Assembly (NCBI GenBank): GCA_027065695.1
Contig: JAMONP010000061.1
Coordinates: 1-64,000, forward strand
From: Desulfuromonadales bacterium
Lineage (GTDB): Bacteria; Desulfobacterota; Desulfuromonadia; Desulfuromonadales; BM103
Reading direction: 5' to 3'
DNA: 64,000 bases
The notes beneath the pieces are model-generated. The model saw only the letters and a program-made list of their open reading frames with translations, ran no database searches and was not told the origin of the DNA. The translations under genes and the position numbers were made by a program. How positions within the stretch are numbered: the first letter of the stretch is position 1; each line of letters starts with the position of its first letter. Positions 53,685-62,971 of the stretch are shown piece after piece.

Positions 53685-54896
53685 ATGCTAATGTCGACCT
53701 ATCGTTGTAAAATCGGTACCTCTGATGGCCGGGTCCTCGAGAAAGAGTTCGAGGCGGATAATCGTGAGGCCCTTCAGGAGAGTCTTGAGGAACAGGGTTT
53801 CTTTGTTTTCAAGGTGCGTAAATCTTCGCTGCAGTGGTTCTCAAAAGGCGTGGGTGGTGGCAGCCTAAGTGGCCGTCGCTTTCTTACCTTGAATCAGGAG
53901 ATGCAGGTCCTGATTCGTTCCGGTCTGCCGATTCTACAGGTCCTTGATACGCTGGTCGATCGCATGGAGGCGGGGGGGCTCCTCAATGCCCTTCAAGAGA
54001 TACGCACCGACGTGAAGGGTGGCAGTTCTCTTTCGGATGCCTTCGGGCGTTTTCCCAAGATGTTCCCGCAGCTTTATGTGGCCTCGTTGCGTGCCGGTGA
54101 ACAGTCGGGGGATTTACCGATCACCCTTAGTCGCTATATCGAATATCAGAAGCGTGTCGAAGCGATCAGGGCAAAGGTGCGCAGTGCAACCTTCTACCCG
54201 GCACTTTTGGCTGTGGCAGTTACGGTGGTGCTCGGTTTCCTTATGTTGTATGTGATCCCGAGTTTCACCCAGGTGTATGCTGACGCCAACATGCAGTTGC
54301 CTTTGCTGACTCGCATAGTGATAGCTGTGGCCGATGGCCTGGTGGCGTGGTTGCCGGTCTGGGTGCCGGTGTTGCTCATAGGTCTGTTTTTATTGCGCAT
54401 ATATGCGCGTACAGATAGTGGCGCTTTCACGATAGATCGTGTCAAACTGCGCCTGCCTTTTTTCGGTGTGTTGCTGAATGAATATGCGCTTTCGACGTTT
54501 TGCCGGACTTTTTCCATAACGCTGGCCAGTGGTATTCCGGTCGTGCAGGCAATGCAGATGTCGCGAGGAACTCTGAATAACCGGTTTCAGGAAAAGCGGC
54601 TTGCAGCTGCGGTTAAACGTATCGAGGAGGGGGCCAAGATCTCTGAGGCCCTCGAGCAGACCGGCAACTTCCCGACTATTGCTTTGCGCATGATTGGTGT
54701 CGGCGAGAGTAGCGGTTCACTGGTTGATATGTTGACCGATGTCTCCGATTATTATGAAGATGAAGTTGAACGCCGCCTTGACCGTCTGACCACAATGGTT
54801 GAGCCGTTGATGATGATGACGATGGGGCTGTTGATCGGTGGTATTGTGGTCGCTATGTATATTCCGATTTTTCAAATGGCGGGAACTGTAGGGTAG
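53685..54896 (+). CDS. gspF: Type II secretion inner-membrane platform protein GspF
   Basis: 403 residues with two GspF domains (about 65-190 and 270-395) each with a helix pair, and three transmembrane helices (about 170-195, 215-240, 375-397). Motifs include SLSDAFGRFPKMFPQLYVASLRAGEQSGDL and KISEALEQTGNFPTIALRMIGVGESSGSL. It is the inner-membrane core that transmits motion from the ATPase GspE. A second ATG at 53691 is possible. First gene of an eight-gene cluster. Confidence 0.93.
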   Translation: MLMSTYRCKIGTSDGRVLEKEFEADNREALQESLEEQGFFVFKVRKSSLQWFSKGVGGGSLSGRRFLTLNQEMQVLIRSGLPILQVLDTLVDRMEAGGLLNALQEIRTDVKGGSSLSDAFGRFPKMFPQLYVASLRAGEQSGDLPITLSRYIEYQKRVEAIRAKVRSATFYPALLAVAVTVVLGFLMLYVIPSFTQVYADANMQLPLLTRIVIAVADGLVAWLPVWVPVLLIGLFLLRIYARTDSGAFTIDRVKLRLPFFGVLLNEYALSTFCRTFSITLASGIPVVQAMQMSRGTLNNRFQEKRLAAAVKRIEEGAKISEALEQTGNFPTIALRMIGVGESSGSLVDMLTDVSDYYEDEVERRLDRLTTMVEPLMMMTMGLLIGGIVVAMYIPIFQMAGTVG

Positions 54897-54910
54897 TTTG
54901 GAGCTGGGGC

Positions 54911-56644
54911 ATGGCGTTTGAACATCGTAAAATTGGTGAGATTATGGTCAAGATGGGGGCAATTGCACCCGCTGAAGTGCGTCTTGTTCTGGATCAGCAG
55001 GATCAGTCAGGAAAACGTTTCGGGGAGACTGCTGTAGCCCGTGGTCTGTTCACTGATGAACTGGTCGCCCAGGCTCTGGCGCAGCAGTTTGGCCTGGAAT
55101 ATGTTGACCTTGATAATGTCGTGCCTGATCCTGAACTGGATGCGAGTTTGCCGCCTGAATTGCCGATTCGGTACAATTTTATCCCTTTGCAGAAAACCGA
55201 AGATGGGTTGGTGATTGCGGTCTCTGATCCGACCAACGTCGCTGATCTGGATGATCTTGAAATGCAACTCGATACTCCACTTGTTCACCGAATAGCCGCT
55301 AAGGGTAAGCTTGCTGCACTACTTGAACGGTCACAGGGGTCGAAACAGGTTCTGCAGGAAGTCTCTGAAGATTTTAAGCTGCAACTGGTCAAGGAGACCG
55401 ATCAGGGCGAAGAAGTTCTCTCCCTCGAAAAACTGACTGATGACAGTAGCCCGATTATTCGCCTGATTGATTCGACCCTTTTTGATGCACTCAATAAACG
55501 CGCCAGTGATATCCATATTGAAAGCAACCAGGATGGAGTACAGATCAAGTATCGCGTTGATGGTGTCTTGTTTCGTGCCACAGAGCCTTTGGATGGGCGC
55601 TTCCAGGGGCCGATCATCTCGCGTATCAAGGTCATGAGTGAACTTGATATCTCTGAACGGCGGATTCCACAGGATGGCCGTTTTAAAGTGCGTATGGGCA
55701 GTAAATCCATCGATTTTCGTGTCTCCATAATGCCGAGTATTCACGGTGAAGATGCCGTTATTCGTATTCTCGACAAAGAAAGCATCGCCAAGGATCTGCA
55801 CGGTTTAACTCTCGACGTCCTTGGCCTCGAGGGGCACGAACTGACGCGTTTCCGACGCATGATCCGCGAGCCCTATGGTATGGTCCTGGTCACCGGTCCT
55901 ACCGGCAGCGGTAAAACGACCACGCTCTATGCGGCACTATCGGAGATCTATAACGAGCAGGAAAAGATAATAACTATTGAAGACCCGGTTGAATATCAGC
56001 TCAAAGGCGTGGTGCAGATTCCGGTCAATGAGAAAAAAGGTCTGACCTTTGCACGAGGTCTGCGTTCCATCCTGCGTCATGATCCCGACAAGATTATGGT
56101 TGGCGAAATCAGAGACCCGGAAACGGCCCAGATTGCCGTGCAATCGGCTTTAACCGGGCACCTGGTTTTTACCACGGTGCATGCCAATAATGTGTTTGAT
56201 GTCTTGGGGCGTTTTCTGCACATGGGCATCGATGCTTATAATTTTGTCTCCTGTCTGAACTGTGTGGCAGCCCAACGCCTGGTGCGTAAGATATGCGTGC
56301 ACTGCAAGCAGCCCGTGACTTATGATCGTCAGGCTTTCGAAGAGTCAGGGCTCGACTACGAACAGCTCAAAGACCATACTTTCTATGCAGGAGCAGGTTG
56401 CCGTGAATGTAATGGCCAAGGCTATCATGGCCGTACGGCAATCCTGGAACTCCTTGACTTAGACGACGACATGCGTGACCTGATAATAAAAAAGGCTCCG
56501 GTCAGTCAACTCAAGGAAGCAGCACGTGTGGCAGGGACAAGTTTTCTGCGTGATGCCGCAATAGAGAAAATGCTTAATGGCATAACGACTCTTGAAGAAA
56601 TTAACCGGGTCACCTTTGCAGATAAGTCTGGAGGGAGCGCATGA
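54911..56644 (+). CDS. gspE: Type II secretion assembly ATPase GspE
   Basis: 577 residues with N-terminal GspE_N domain (about 10-140), a nucleotide-binding ATPase domain with Walker [12 protein letters not shown], Asp box (TIEDPVEYQ), Walker B (IMVGEIRDPETAQIAVQSALTGH) and a C4 zinc region (CVHCKQ...CRECNGQGYHGR). Supplies energy for pseudopilus growth. It is 14 bp after gspF and overlaps the pilM-like start (ATGA). Confidence 0.95.
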   Translation: MAFEHRKIGEIMVKMGAIAPAEVRLVLDQQDQSGKRFGETAVARGLFTDELVAQALAQQFGLEYVDLDNVVPDPELDASLPPELPIRYNFIPLQKTEDGLVIAVSDPTNVADLDDLEMQLDTPLVHRIAAKGKLAALLERSQGSKQVLQEVSEDFKLQLVKETDQGEEVLSLEKLTDDSSPIIRLIDSTLFDALNKRASDIHIESNQDGVQIKYRVDGVLFRATEPLDGRFQGPIISRIKVMSELDISERRIPQDGRFKVRMGSKSIDFRVSIMPSIHGEDAVIRILDKESIAKDLHGLTLDVLGLEGHELTRFRRMIREPYGMVLVTGPTGSGKTTTLYAALSEIYNEQEKIITIEDPVEYQLKGVVQIPVNEKKGLTFARGLRSILRHDPDKIMVGEIRDPETAQIAVQSALTGHLVFTTVHANNVFDVLGRFLHMGIDAYNFVSCLNCVAAQRLVRKICVHCKQPVTYDRQAFEESGLDYEQLKDHTFYAGAGCRECNGQGYHGRTAILELLDLDDDMRDLIIKKAPVSQLKEAARVAGTSFLRDAAIEKMLNGITTLEEINRVTFADKSGGSA

Positions 56645-57549
56645 GCAGGGTTTTTGTCGGTGTTGACATCCAGCCTGGCGGGCTTTACCTTGCAGCCTTG
56701 CAGCACAATCGACCACAAACGCGTTTGGTCGGTTTGCGCTTTGAAAGCCTGGAAGGAGTCATGGAGGTTTCCAGCCGTCAGCCGAATATTCGTGATGTTC
56801 GACGTTTCATAGATGGTTTGCGCCGTGGAGTCGATGCTCTAGCCGGGCAGGAAGAGCGTATTGCCCTAAGTCTTCCAGATCGTGCCGGTCGTATTTATCT
56901 GACAGATGTTGACACACCATTCAAAACACACGCTGAAGGGATCGATATTCTCAAGTGGCGCCTCAAATCAAGTCTGCCTGCACCTCCGGGACAGATCAAA
57001 CTTGATTTCCAGGTGATTGATAAACGTGACGATGGTCGTCAGCGTTGCGTTGTTGCTGTCATAGCCAAACCGGTTCTCGAACAGTATGAGGACCTGGCCA
57101 ATGAAGCTGGTCGTCACGCCGTGCAGATCGATTTCCATTCATTGAATCTCTACAATTACTACCTGCCGCGCCTTGATCTCGGTGATGAATTCATTTTGGT
57201 CGGGTTGGAACAAGGTGTTTTGAGTCTCCAGTATGTGCTTGGCAGCAGTCTTTGTTATCAACGCGTGAGAATGTTTAAAGTGAATCCTGAGCGGTCTTTT
57301 CAGGAAATCAACCGCACTCTTGTCGAAGCTTATGAGACGTTCCCGGCTATGAAGCGATGTGCTGTCTTTGCTCATGTTGACCCTGATATGGATGGAGATA
57401 TAGATAAGCTTCTGTTTGCCGCTTTTAAACGAGAGGTCAAGTGTCTGGATCCGGCCCTGAAACGGTTTAGCGGTGAGGGGAGAACCGGTGGATTGCAACC
57501 TGTCGGTTCTGTTATTGCCGCCCTTGGTGCGGCAGAACGCATAATGTAA
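56641..57549 (+). CDS. PilM/GspL-like actin-fold protein
   Basis: 302 residues, no membrane helix. An actin-like ATPase fold begins FVGVDIQPGGLYLAALQ (phosphate-loop region) and has RRFIDGLRRGVDAL, YLTDVDTPF and ILVGLEQGVLSLQYV. It plays the PilM role: a cytoplasmic ring member that recruits PilN. In a classical type II system this would be the N-terminal part of GspL. Start overlaps gspE by 4 bp. Confidence 0.82.
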   Translation: MSRVFVGVDIQPGGLYLAALQHNRPQTRLVGLRFESLEGVMEVSSRQPNIRDVRRFIDGLRRGVDALAGQEERIALSLPDRAGRIYLTDVDTPFKTHAEGIDILKWRLKSSLPAPPGQIKLDFQVIDKRDDGRQRCVVAVIAKPVLEQYEDLANEAGRHAVQIDFHSLNLYNYYLPRLDLGDEFILVGLEQGVLSLQYVLGSSLCYQRVRMFKVNPERSFQEINRTLVEAYETFPAMKRCAVFAHVDPDMDGDIDKLLFAAFKREVKCLDPALKRFSGEGRTGGLQPVGSVIAALGAAERIM

Positions 57550-57554
57550 AGCCA

Positions 57555-58109
57555 ATGAAAATTAAACTTAATCTCGCCAGCAAACCTTATCTGAACCGTC
57601 AGAGTATACGTCTCTGGCTGTCACTTGCATGCAGTTTTATGCTGCTCTTGCTGGTGATCAATGGTTACTATGGATACCAGGACTTTCGCCAGCTTCGTTT
57701 GTTGGAAAGTCGTTTTCTGGAGTTGGAAAGACAGGCCTCTACGGTGCAAGGTCTCCCGTCGGGTTACACTGCGGAAAAATACGCTGTCATCAAGGAAGAA
57801 ATTATTCAGGTAAATGAAATCATTGCTGAAGACCAGTTTCGTTGGACGGCGTTACTCAGCAGATTTGAGGAACTGGTTCCTGATGACGTTAGTATCCGTA
57901 CTATACAGCCGAGTTTTAAGGAGCGCTCTGTGCGGGTTGACGGTATCGCCCGTGATGTCTCCGCAATGACGCGGTTTGTCGACAATCTCCTGACTTCGGA
58001 GGATCTCAGCCAGACTTATCTTCAGCGCCATAGTGAGGTTAAATCAGCACCTGGCGGTCTAAGTCAGCCTCATATCGGCTTCTCTCTGGTTATAAGGGAG
58101 GCTTTCTGA
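57555..58109 (+). CDS. PilN-like inner-membrane assembly protein
   Basis: 184 residues: IKLNLASKPYLNRQ start, one transmembrane helix (about 22-42), then a coiled-coil and ferredoxin-like domain. The LNLA start fits the PilN peptide that binds PilM. In contrast to GspL, the cytoplasmic part is separate. It is 5 bp downstream of pilM and overlaps pilO by one base (TGATG). Confidence 0.82.
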   Translation: MKIKLNLASKPYLNRQSIRLWLSLACSFMLLLLVINGYYGYQDFRQLRLLESRFLELERQASTVQGLPSGYTAEKYAVIKEEIIQVNEIIAEDQFRWTALLSRFEELVPDDVSIRTIQPSFKERSVRVDGIARDVSAMTRFVDNLLTSEDLSQTYLQRHSEVKSAPGGLSQPHIGFSLVIREAF

Positions 58110-58681
58110 TGCGCTTGACAGAAATGCTCGAACAACTCTGGAAATCACATCGAAGCCAGTTGCTTCTACTAGGCACCCTGCTGGTTTTGAATCTGCTGTT
58201 TTTTACAGCGCTTGAGCAATTGCTTGATCCCCGAGTGGTCGAACAGGAAAGCCGCTTCCTGCAGAGACAGACTGAGGTTCGGAGGTTATTGCATAAACAG
58301 AGCGTTATAGCGAAAAGCCCGGCACAGCTTTATGTTTTGGCTAGTCAAGATCTCGCCAAGTTTCAGCAGGCAGTGCCAGACTACCAGGACTTTACTGGTC
58401 TGATCGAAGAGTTGTTGGTTCTTTCAAATCGTGCGGGTTTGAATATAAGCCAGATCAGTTACGGTTCAGAAGAGTTGCAAGAGAGTTCGCTGTTGCAATT
58501 CAGCCTGAATTTCAACGTGGTGGGAGATTATAAGAAAATTAAGAAATTTATTAACTCTTTAGAACAATCTGCTCGCCTGATTACGATTAGGCAAATCAGT
58601 CTGCAGAGTGCCGATAACAATGGTGTCAACCTGCGCTTGAACCTAGAAACATTTTTCCGGCAGGGTGGGAGTGAGTCATGA
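58109..58681 (+). CDS. PilO-like inner-membrane assembly protein
   Basis: 190 residues: a helix (about 18-36), coiled-coil (about 45-75), and a PilO-type ferredoxin-like domain ending with FNVVGDYKKIKKFINSLEQSARLITIRQI. It pairs with PilN in the periplasm (the GspM counterpart). Overlaps pilN by one base and the next gene by 4 (ATGA). Confidence 0.82.
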   Translation: MRLTEMLEQLWKSHRSQLLLLGTLLVLNLLFFTALEQLLDPRVVEQESRFLQRQTEVRRLLHKQSVIAKSPAQLYVLASQDLAKFQQAVPDYQDFTGLIEELLVLSNRAGLNISQISYGSEELQESSLLQFSLNFNVVGDYKKIKKFINSLEQSARLITIRQISLQSADNNGVNLRLNLETFFRQGGSES

Positions 58682-59484
58682 ATCGCAAACGCGTCATACT
58701 TGCGGTGCTGTTGGGGTTGTTGACACTCAGCCTTCTCTACGCGTATTTTGCTACACCAAGATTAAAGAAAGCTCCGCCCAGGATTGCAAGCCAGCGTGTC
58801 AGCACTGATGTCAAGGGGACAAGACCTCTGCAAACCAAAGGTGAACAGCAACGTATTAACTTTGCTTTCATGACTGTAGAACAAAAAGAATTCACCGGAG
58901 CAAAGCGTGATATCTTTCGTTTTGGCGGTCGACAAATGCTAGAAAAAGCCCCCCAGGCGTCGAGGACCCAGGTCAATGAGACCGTTGCAGTACCGGTATC
59001 GCTGCCGGTTCCGGTAGACGTGGTAAAAAAAGCTCTTTCGCAATTCACTTTCCTTGGTTTCCTGGAAAAGGCTGGCGAAAAGACGGTATTCCTTTCCAGT
59101 GGTGGGAATCTTTTTCTGGTCAAACGTGGTGCGCGCTTCGGTGATGAACAGGAATTCCTGGTTTCTGATATCGACGATAAACTTTTAAAAGTGCGTCATT
59201 CTGGCCGGGAGGGTCTGATTGAAATTCAGCTGATCGAGCAGCAGAAATTGAGTGCGTCGGTCAGTTCTCCTGCTCATATCGAACCGGTTGTGGGGAGAGT
59301 AGCCCATCCTGAAAAACGTGTTTTTATGCCGAAAAAGAGGCTGGTTCGTCTTGCAGTACCTCGGCAAGTTGAATCGCCTTTACGAGAAATGACTGAAGAG
59401 AATAACCCCGAAGAAGAGCAGGTACAGGAATCGCCTGCCGAAGGGGAAGTTATAGAGGGAGATGTCAATGGCACGAATCAATAA
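58678..59484 (+). CDS. PilP/GspC-like periplasmic protein
   Basis: 268 residues: an N-terminal helix (about 6-22), a linker, and a small beta domain (about 115-180) with FTFLGFLEKAGEKTVFLSSGGNLFLVKRGARFG, the homology-region pattern of PilP/GspC that contacts the secretin. The tail is rich in Glu and Pro. Ends inside the secretin gene. Position between pilO and the secretin matches pilP. Confidence 0.72.
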   Translation: MNRKRVILAVLLGLLTLSLLYAYFATPRLKKAPPRIASQRVSTDVKGTRPLQTKGEQQRINFAFMTVEQKEFTGAKRDIFRFGGRQMLEKAPQASRTQVNETVAVPVSLPVPVDVVKKALSQFTFLGFLEKAGEKTVFLSSGGNLFLVKRGARFGDEQEFLVSDIDDKLLKVRHSGREGLIEIQLIEQQKLSASVSSPAHIEPVVGRVAHPEKRVFMPKKRLVRLAVPRQVESPLREMTEENNPEEEQVQESPAEGEVIEGDVNGTNQ

Positions 59485-61990
59485 GACCCGTTTTGCCTGG
59501 TGGGCGGTCCTGCTCTTTACTGCCCTTTGGCTGGGTGGGTGTAGCACATCTATGCAGGCACGTTTGGTTTTTCAGGAAGCTGAGCAATTTGCTGACGAAG
59601 AAAATTTCGACCTGGCGATAGAAAAATATGCAGAAGCTATTGAGTTAGAACCTGGCAGCAAAACATATAAGTTGAAAATGGTTGCCGCAAAGACCAGGGC
59701 AGCGGCTACTCATATCAGGAAGGCTCGTGCTTTTGCTAGTGAGGGAAAGTTTGCTGAAGCGATAGGAGAGTATCGTATCGCGAAAGGTTTTGATCGGAGT
59801 GTGGAAGTTGCTGCCCAGGAAGAAAAAGAGATTCTTAAACTGCTTGATGCAGAGAAACTTGCAGACGAAGGTGCTAAGTTTTGGGGGATGGGAAATGCGG
59901 CCCTGGCTAAAAAAGCGATCGATGGTGCTTTGAAGTTTGATCCTCATAATGCGCGCGCTTTGGCCATTAAAGACCTCATCGATAATGACCAGAAGAAAAT
60001 CGCTATGGATGGCATTGAGCTGGACGTGGCCTCAGACGAACCGATCACTCTGAGTTTCAAGGATGCAAATATCAAGGAAGTCTTTGGCATCCTGTCACAA
60101 CTAAGTGGAATTAATTTTATCTATGATGAGGATATTCGCAGTCAGTCGATTTCTGTTCTGCTGGAAAAGGCCAGCTTTTCCCAGGCGATGGAACTGATCC
60201 TGCAGATGAACGGTCTGGACAAGAAAGTTCTGAACAGTAAGACAATCATCATTTATCCACAAACCAGAGAGAAGTCAAAACAGTACGATGACCAGATTAT
60301 TCAAACCTTCTTCCTTTCACATATTGATGCCAAGAAGGCTGTGAACCTGCTTCGTACCATGCTGCAACTGCGCAAGATTTATGTGCATGAGGAGCGTAAC
60401 GCTATTATCGTACGCGATAAACCCGAGGTTATTAAACTTGCCGAACAGATCCTGGCTGCTGCTGATCGTTCGGATTCTGAGGTGCTCTTTGATGTTGAAG
60501 TCCTCGCGGTCAGGGATACAGATCTCCTGGATTTTGGACCCGAGCTTAGTGAGTATTCGACAAAGCTTGGTTTTAGCGTAATTGACCTGAACACGGAAGC
60601 ATTGAGTCAGCTATCAGCGATTCCCGACAGAACTATCACACAGAGCCTCAGTGGCTTACAGACCTTCTATTCTATTCCCTCGGTTACTTTTGATTATGCG
60701 AAGACCTTGAGTTCTTCAGAGATTTTGGCTAGCCCTAAAATTCGCGTCAAGAACCACGAAAAAGCGAAAGTCCACATAGGTAAACGAGACCCGGTCGTGA
60801 CAACGTCCGGGAGTACGAGTGATTCGGGTTTTACGACTCAGAATGTCCAGTATGTGGATTCCGGTATCAAGCTTGATATCGAGCCTACGATCCAACTTGA
60901 CGGGACGGTCATGACGAAGATAAAGCTGGAAGTCAGCAATGCAGAAAGACTTGATTCTAACGATACAACAGGGGAATCACCGATTGCACTTACAACCACA
61001 AACGCTGAGACGACCCTGGTATTACTTGACGGTACACGCACCATCCTGGGAGGCTTGTACGAAAACAATAATTCCAACATCAAAAAGACGGTACCATTTC
61101 TCGGTGATATTCCCCTGATCGGAAGTTTGTTTACACATTACTCAGATAATAAAGAGAGGCGCGAAATAATTCTTTCGATCACGCCCTATATCATCAAGAA
61201 GGTTGAACTCCCCGATGCAGCTATTGCAACAATCTGGTCTGGTGGTGAAGACAATCTGAAGGTGGGTCCGAATTTCGGCTCCTTTGCTCAGGCTGTGCTG
61301 AGTGAAGTAGAGTCGACCAAACCACAGGTATCTCCCGCAGTCAACCCGGTACAGGCTGAAAGGTATGCTGCATGGGAGGGTCTGAAAGGGACCGGGCCTG
61401 TCGTCACAGAACCAGCAGCAAGCAGCGCTGAACCAGTCGTGGCTCCATCTGAAGAAACGACCGTTGAAGTGATGCCTCGACAAGAAATTCGACCGACTGA
61501 AGAAGTTGTGATGACAGAGGTGCTTGGCAGCAAAGAGGAGATCGGTGCTCCAATTGTTCTCGAGATGCCGAAAAAAGCCCCTGCTGCCATCAGTTTCTCC
61601 GCACCCGACCAAATTGACAATGGCGCAGAATTTACTGTTGCCGTGCAGGTTAAAAATGTTGATAAACTTTACAGCGCACCGCTCTTCGTTAAATATGATC
61701 CAGCGGTTCTCGAACTGCTGAGTATTAATGAAGGAGACTTTCTTAAACAAGGTGGCCAGACCACGGTCTTCTCCAGCAGCCCCAATCGCACTACGGGGCA
61801 GGTAATTGTCGGCTATAAACAGGGCACAGGTGGTAATGGTGCATCAGGCTCAGGGGCTTTGTTTAACCTGAACTTCAGGTCGCTTGCAGCTGGTGAAACT
61901 CAGCTTGAGGTTAATCGTGTTAACTTCCGTAACCCAGAAGGGGTCCGACTTCAGGTTGTTCCTGATGCGGTCATGATCGAAATCCGTTGA
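59468..61990 (+). CDS. gspD: Secretin with TPR-like N-terminus and C-terminal cohesin domain
   Basis: 840-residue outer-membrane secretin, lipoprotein (lipobox LWLGGCSTS). The N-terminus has TPR-like helices (FDLAIEKYAEAIELEPGSKTYKLK), then secretin N-domains (about 200-330), and the secretin core (about 390-590) with the VPFLGDIPLIGSLF motif. After a Pro/Thr/Glu linker (about 620-700) a cohesin-like domain occupies about 700-840 (FSAPDQIDNGAEFTVAVQVKNVDKLYSAPLFVKYDP). The ATG at 59468 has GAGGGAG six bases before. Cohesin-tailed secretins belong to atypical type II systems of Geobacter relatives; the role of the tail is unknown. Confidence 0.9.
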   Translation: MARINKTRFAWWAVLLFTALWLGGCSTSMQARLVFQEAEQFADEENFDLAIEKYAEAIELEPGSKTYKLKMVAAKTRAAATHIRKARAFASEGKFAEAIGEYRIAKGFDRSVEVAAQEEKEILKLLDAEKLADEGAKFWGMGNAALAKKAIDGALKFDPHNARALAIKDLIDNDQKKIAMDGIELDVASDEPITLSFKDANIKEVFGILSQLSGINFIYDEDIRSQSISVLLEKASFSQAMELILQMNGLDKKVLNSKTIIIYPQTREKSKQYDDQIIQTFFLSHIDAKKAVNLLRTMLQLRKIYVHEERNAIIVRDKPEVIKLAEQILAAADRSDSEVLFDVEVLAVRDTDLLDFGPELSEYSTKLGFSVIDLNTEALSQLSAIPDRTITQSLSGLQTFYSIPSVTFDYAKTLSSSEILASPKIRVKNHEKAKVHIGKRDPVVTTSGSTSDSGFTTQNVQYVDSGIKLDIEPTIQLDGTVMTKIKLEVSNAERLDSNDTTGESPIALTTTNAETTLVLLDGTRTILGGLYENNNSNIKKTVPFLGDIPLIGSLFTHYSDNKERREIILSITPYIIKKVELPDAAIATIWSGGEDNLKVGPNFGSFAQAVLSEVESTKPQVSPAVNPVQAERYAAWEGLKGTGPVVTEPAASSAEPVVAPSEETTVEVMPRQEIRPTEEVVMTEVLGSKEEIGAPIVLEMPKKAPAAISFSAPDQIDNGAEFTVAVQVKNVDKLYSAPLFVKYDPAVLELLSINEGDFLKQGGQTTVFSSSPNRTTGQVIVGYKQGTGGNGASGSGALFNLNFRSLAAGETQLEVNRVNFRNPEGVRLQVVPDAVMIEIR

Positions 61991-62484
61991 TTCTGTCTTG
62001 TTACATATCGAAGGCCAGGGGACAACGTGGCCTGACCCTGCTGGAAATGGTGCTGGCTATTGCTATCCTGGCTGTACTCGCCACAGTGATCGTGCCAATG
62101 ACTGAAGTGACAGCAATGCGCGGCAAAGAGTTGGAGCTGCGTAGCGCCCTGCGGGTAATTCGTACGGCGATCGATAACTACAAGGCTGATTTTGACAAAG
62201 CCGTTACAGAAAAGAAGATCATTGTCGCGATCAATGAAACCGGTTATCCGGAATCACTTGAAATTCTTATTGAGGGGAGTGACTGGGGTGGGCTTTACCC
62301 ATACAAACACAAGTACCTGAGGCGTTTGCCGCAAGACCCCTTTGATGAGTATGATGAAGGTTGGGGGTTACGCGCATATAAGGATGACCCGGACTCAACC
62401 TTCTATGGTGGTGACGACATCTATGATATTTACTCGCAGAGTACGCGCACTGCTCTGGATGGCACAGTTTACAATACCTGGTGA
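61987..62484 (+). CDS. Type II secretion pseudopilin (minor, GspG/H-like)
   Basis: 165 residues: a prepilin cleavage site RGLTLLEM (G before L, Glu at +5), helix LTLLEMVLAIAILAVLATVIVP, then a soluble domain with SDWGGLYPYKHKYLRRLPQDPFDE. No ATG is available, and the frame begins at TTG 61987, overlapping the secretin stop (TTGA). A pseudopilin of the GspG fold type, probably an accessory one. Confidence 0.85.
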   Translation: MILSCYISKARGQRGLTLLEMVLAIAILAVLATVIVPMTEVTAMRGKELELRSALRVIRTAIDNYKADFDKAVTEKKIIVAINETGYPESLEILIEGSDWGGLYPYKHKYLRRLPQDPFDEYDEGWGLRAYKDDPDSTFYGGDDIYDIYSQSTRTALDGTVYNTW

Positions 62485-62918
62485 AGCGCATGATTATGAA
62501 CCATAGAAAAACAAATTTGAAGCTCAGTAACAACTGGCAGCAGGGATTTACTCTGATCGAGCTGATGATTGTTATGAGCATTATCGGTATTCTGGCCAGC
62601 ATCGTGGTGCCGAATTATCAACGTAGCCTGATCAAGGCCAGAGAAGCAGTGTTGATGGAAGATCTCTACCAGATGCGCCGTGCAATCGACGCTTATTTTG
62701 CCGATAATATCAGCTATCCAGAATCCCTGGGTGATTTGGTCGCCAATAAGTATATACGCGATATCCCTCGGGACCCATTTACCAAGTCCACGAATACCTG
62801 GGAAGAGATTCCACCGACTCCGTCCGCTGAGGGCGAGCTTGCCGAAGGCGGCGTGGAGAACGTTCACAGTGGTAGCGACCTGGTCGGCCTGAACGGTATT
62901 CCTTACCGGGACTGGTAG
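62481..62918 (+). CDS. gspG: Type II secretion major pseudopilin GspG-like
   Basis: 145 residues: prepilin site QQGFTLIELMIVMSIIGILASIVVP, then RSLIKAREAVLMEDLYQMRRAIDAYFADNISYPESL and a loop ending NGIPYRDW. It is probably the major pseudopilus subunit. Start GTG at 62481 overlaps the stop of the previous pseudopilin (GTGA), or ATG at 62490. Adjacent to ftsE, 53 bp downstream. Confidence 0.88.
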   Translation: MKRMIMNHRKTNLKLSNNWQQGFTLIELMIVMSIIGILASIVVPNYQRSLIKAREAVLMEDLYQMRRAIDAYFADNISYPESLGDLVANKYIRDIPRDPFTKSTNTWEEIPPTPSAEGELAEGGVENVHSGSDLVGLNGIPYRDW

Positions 62919-62971
62919 AGAGACCAAGCACTTCACTCTTTAATCCATCCTTTACCCACAGATGCAGGTCT

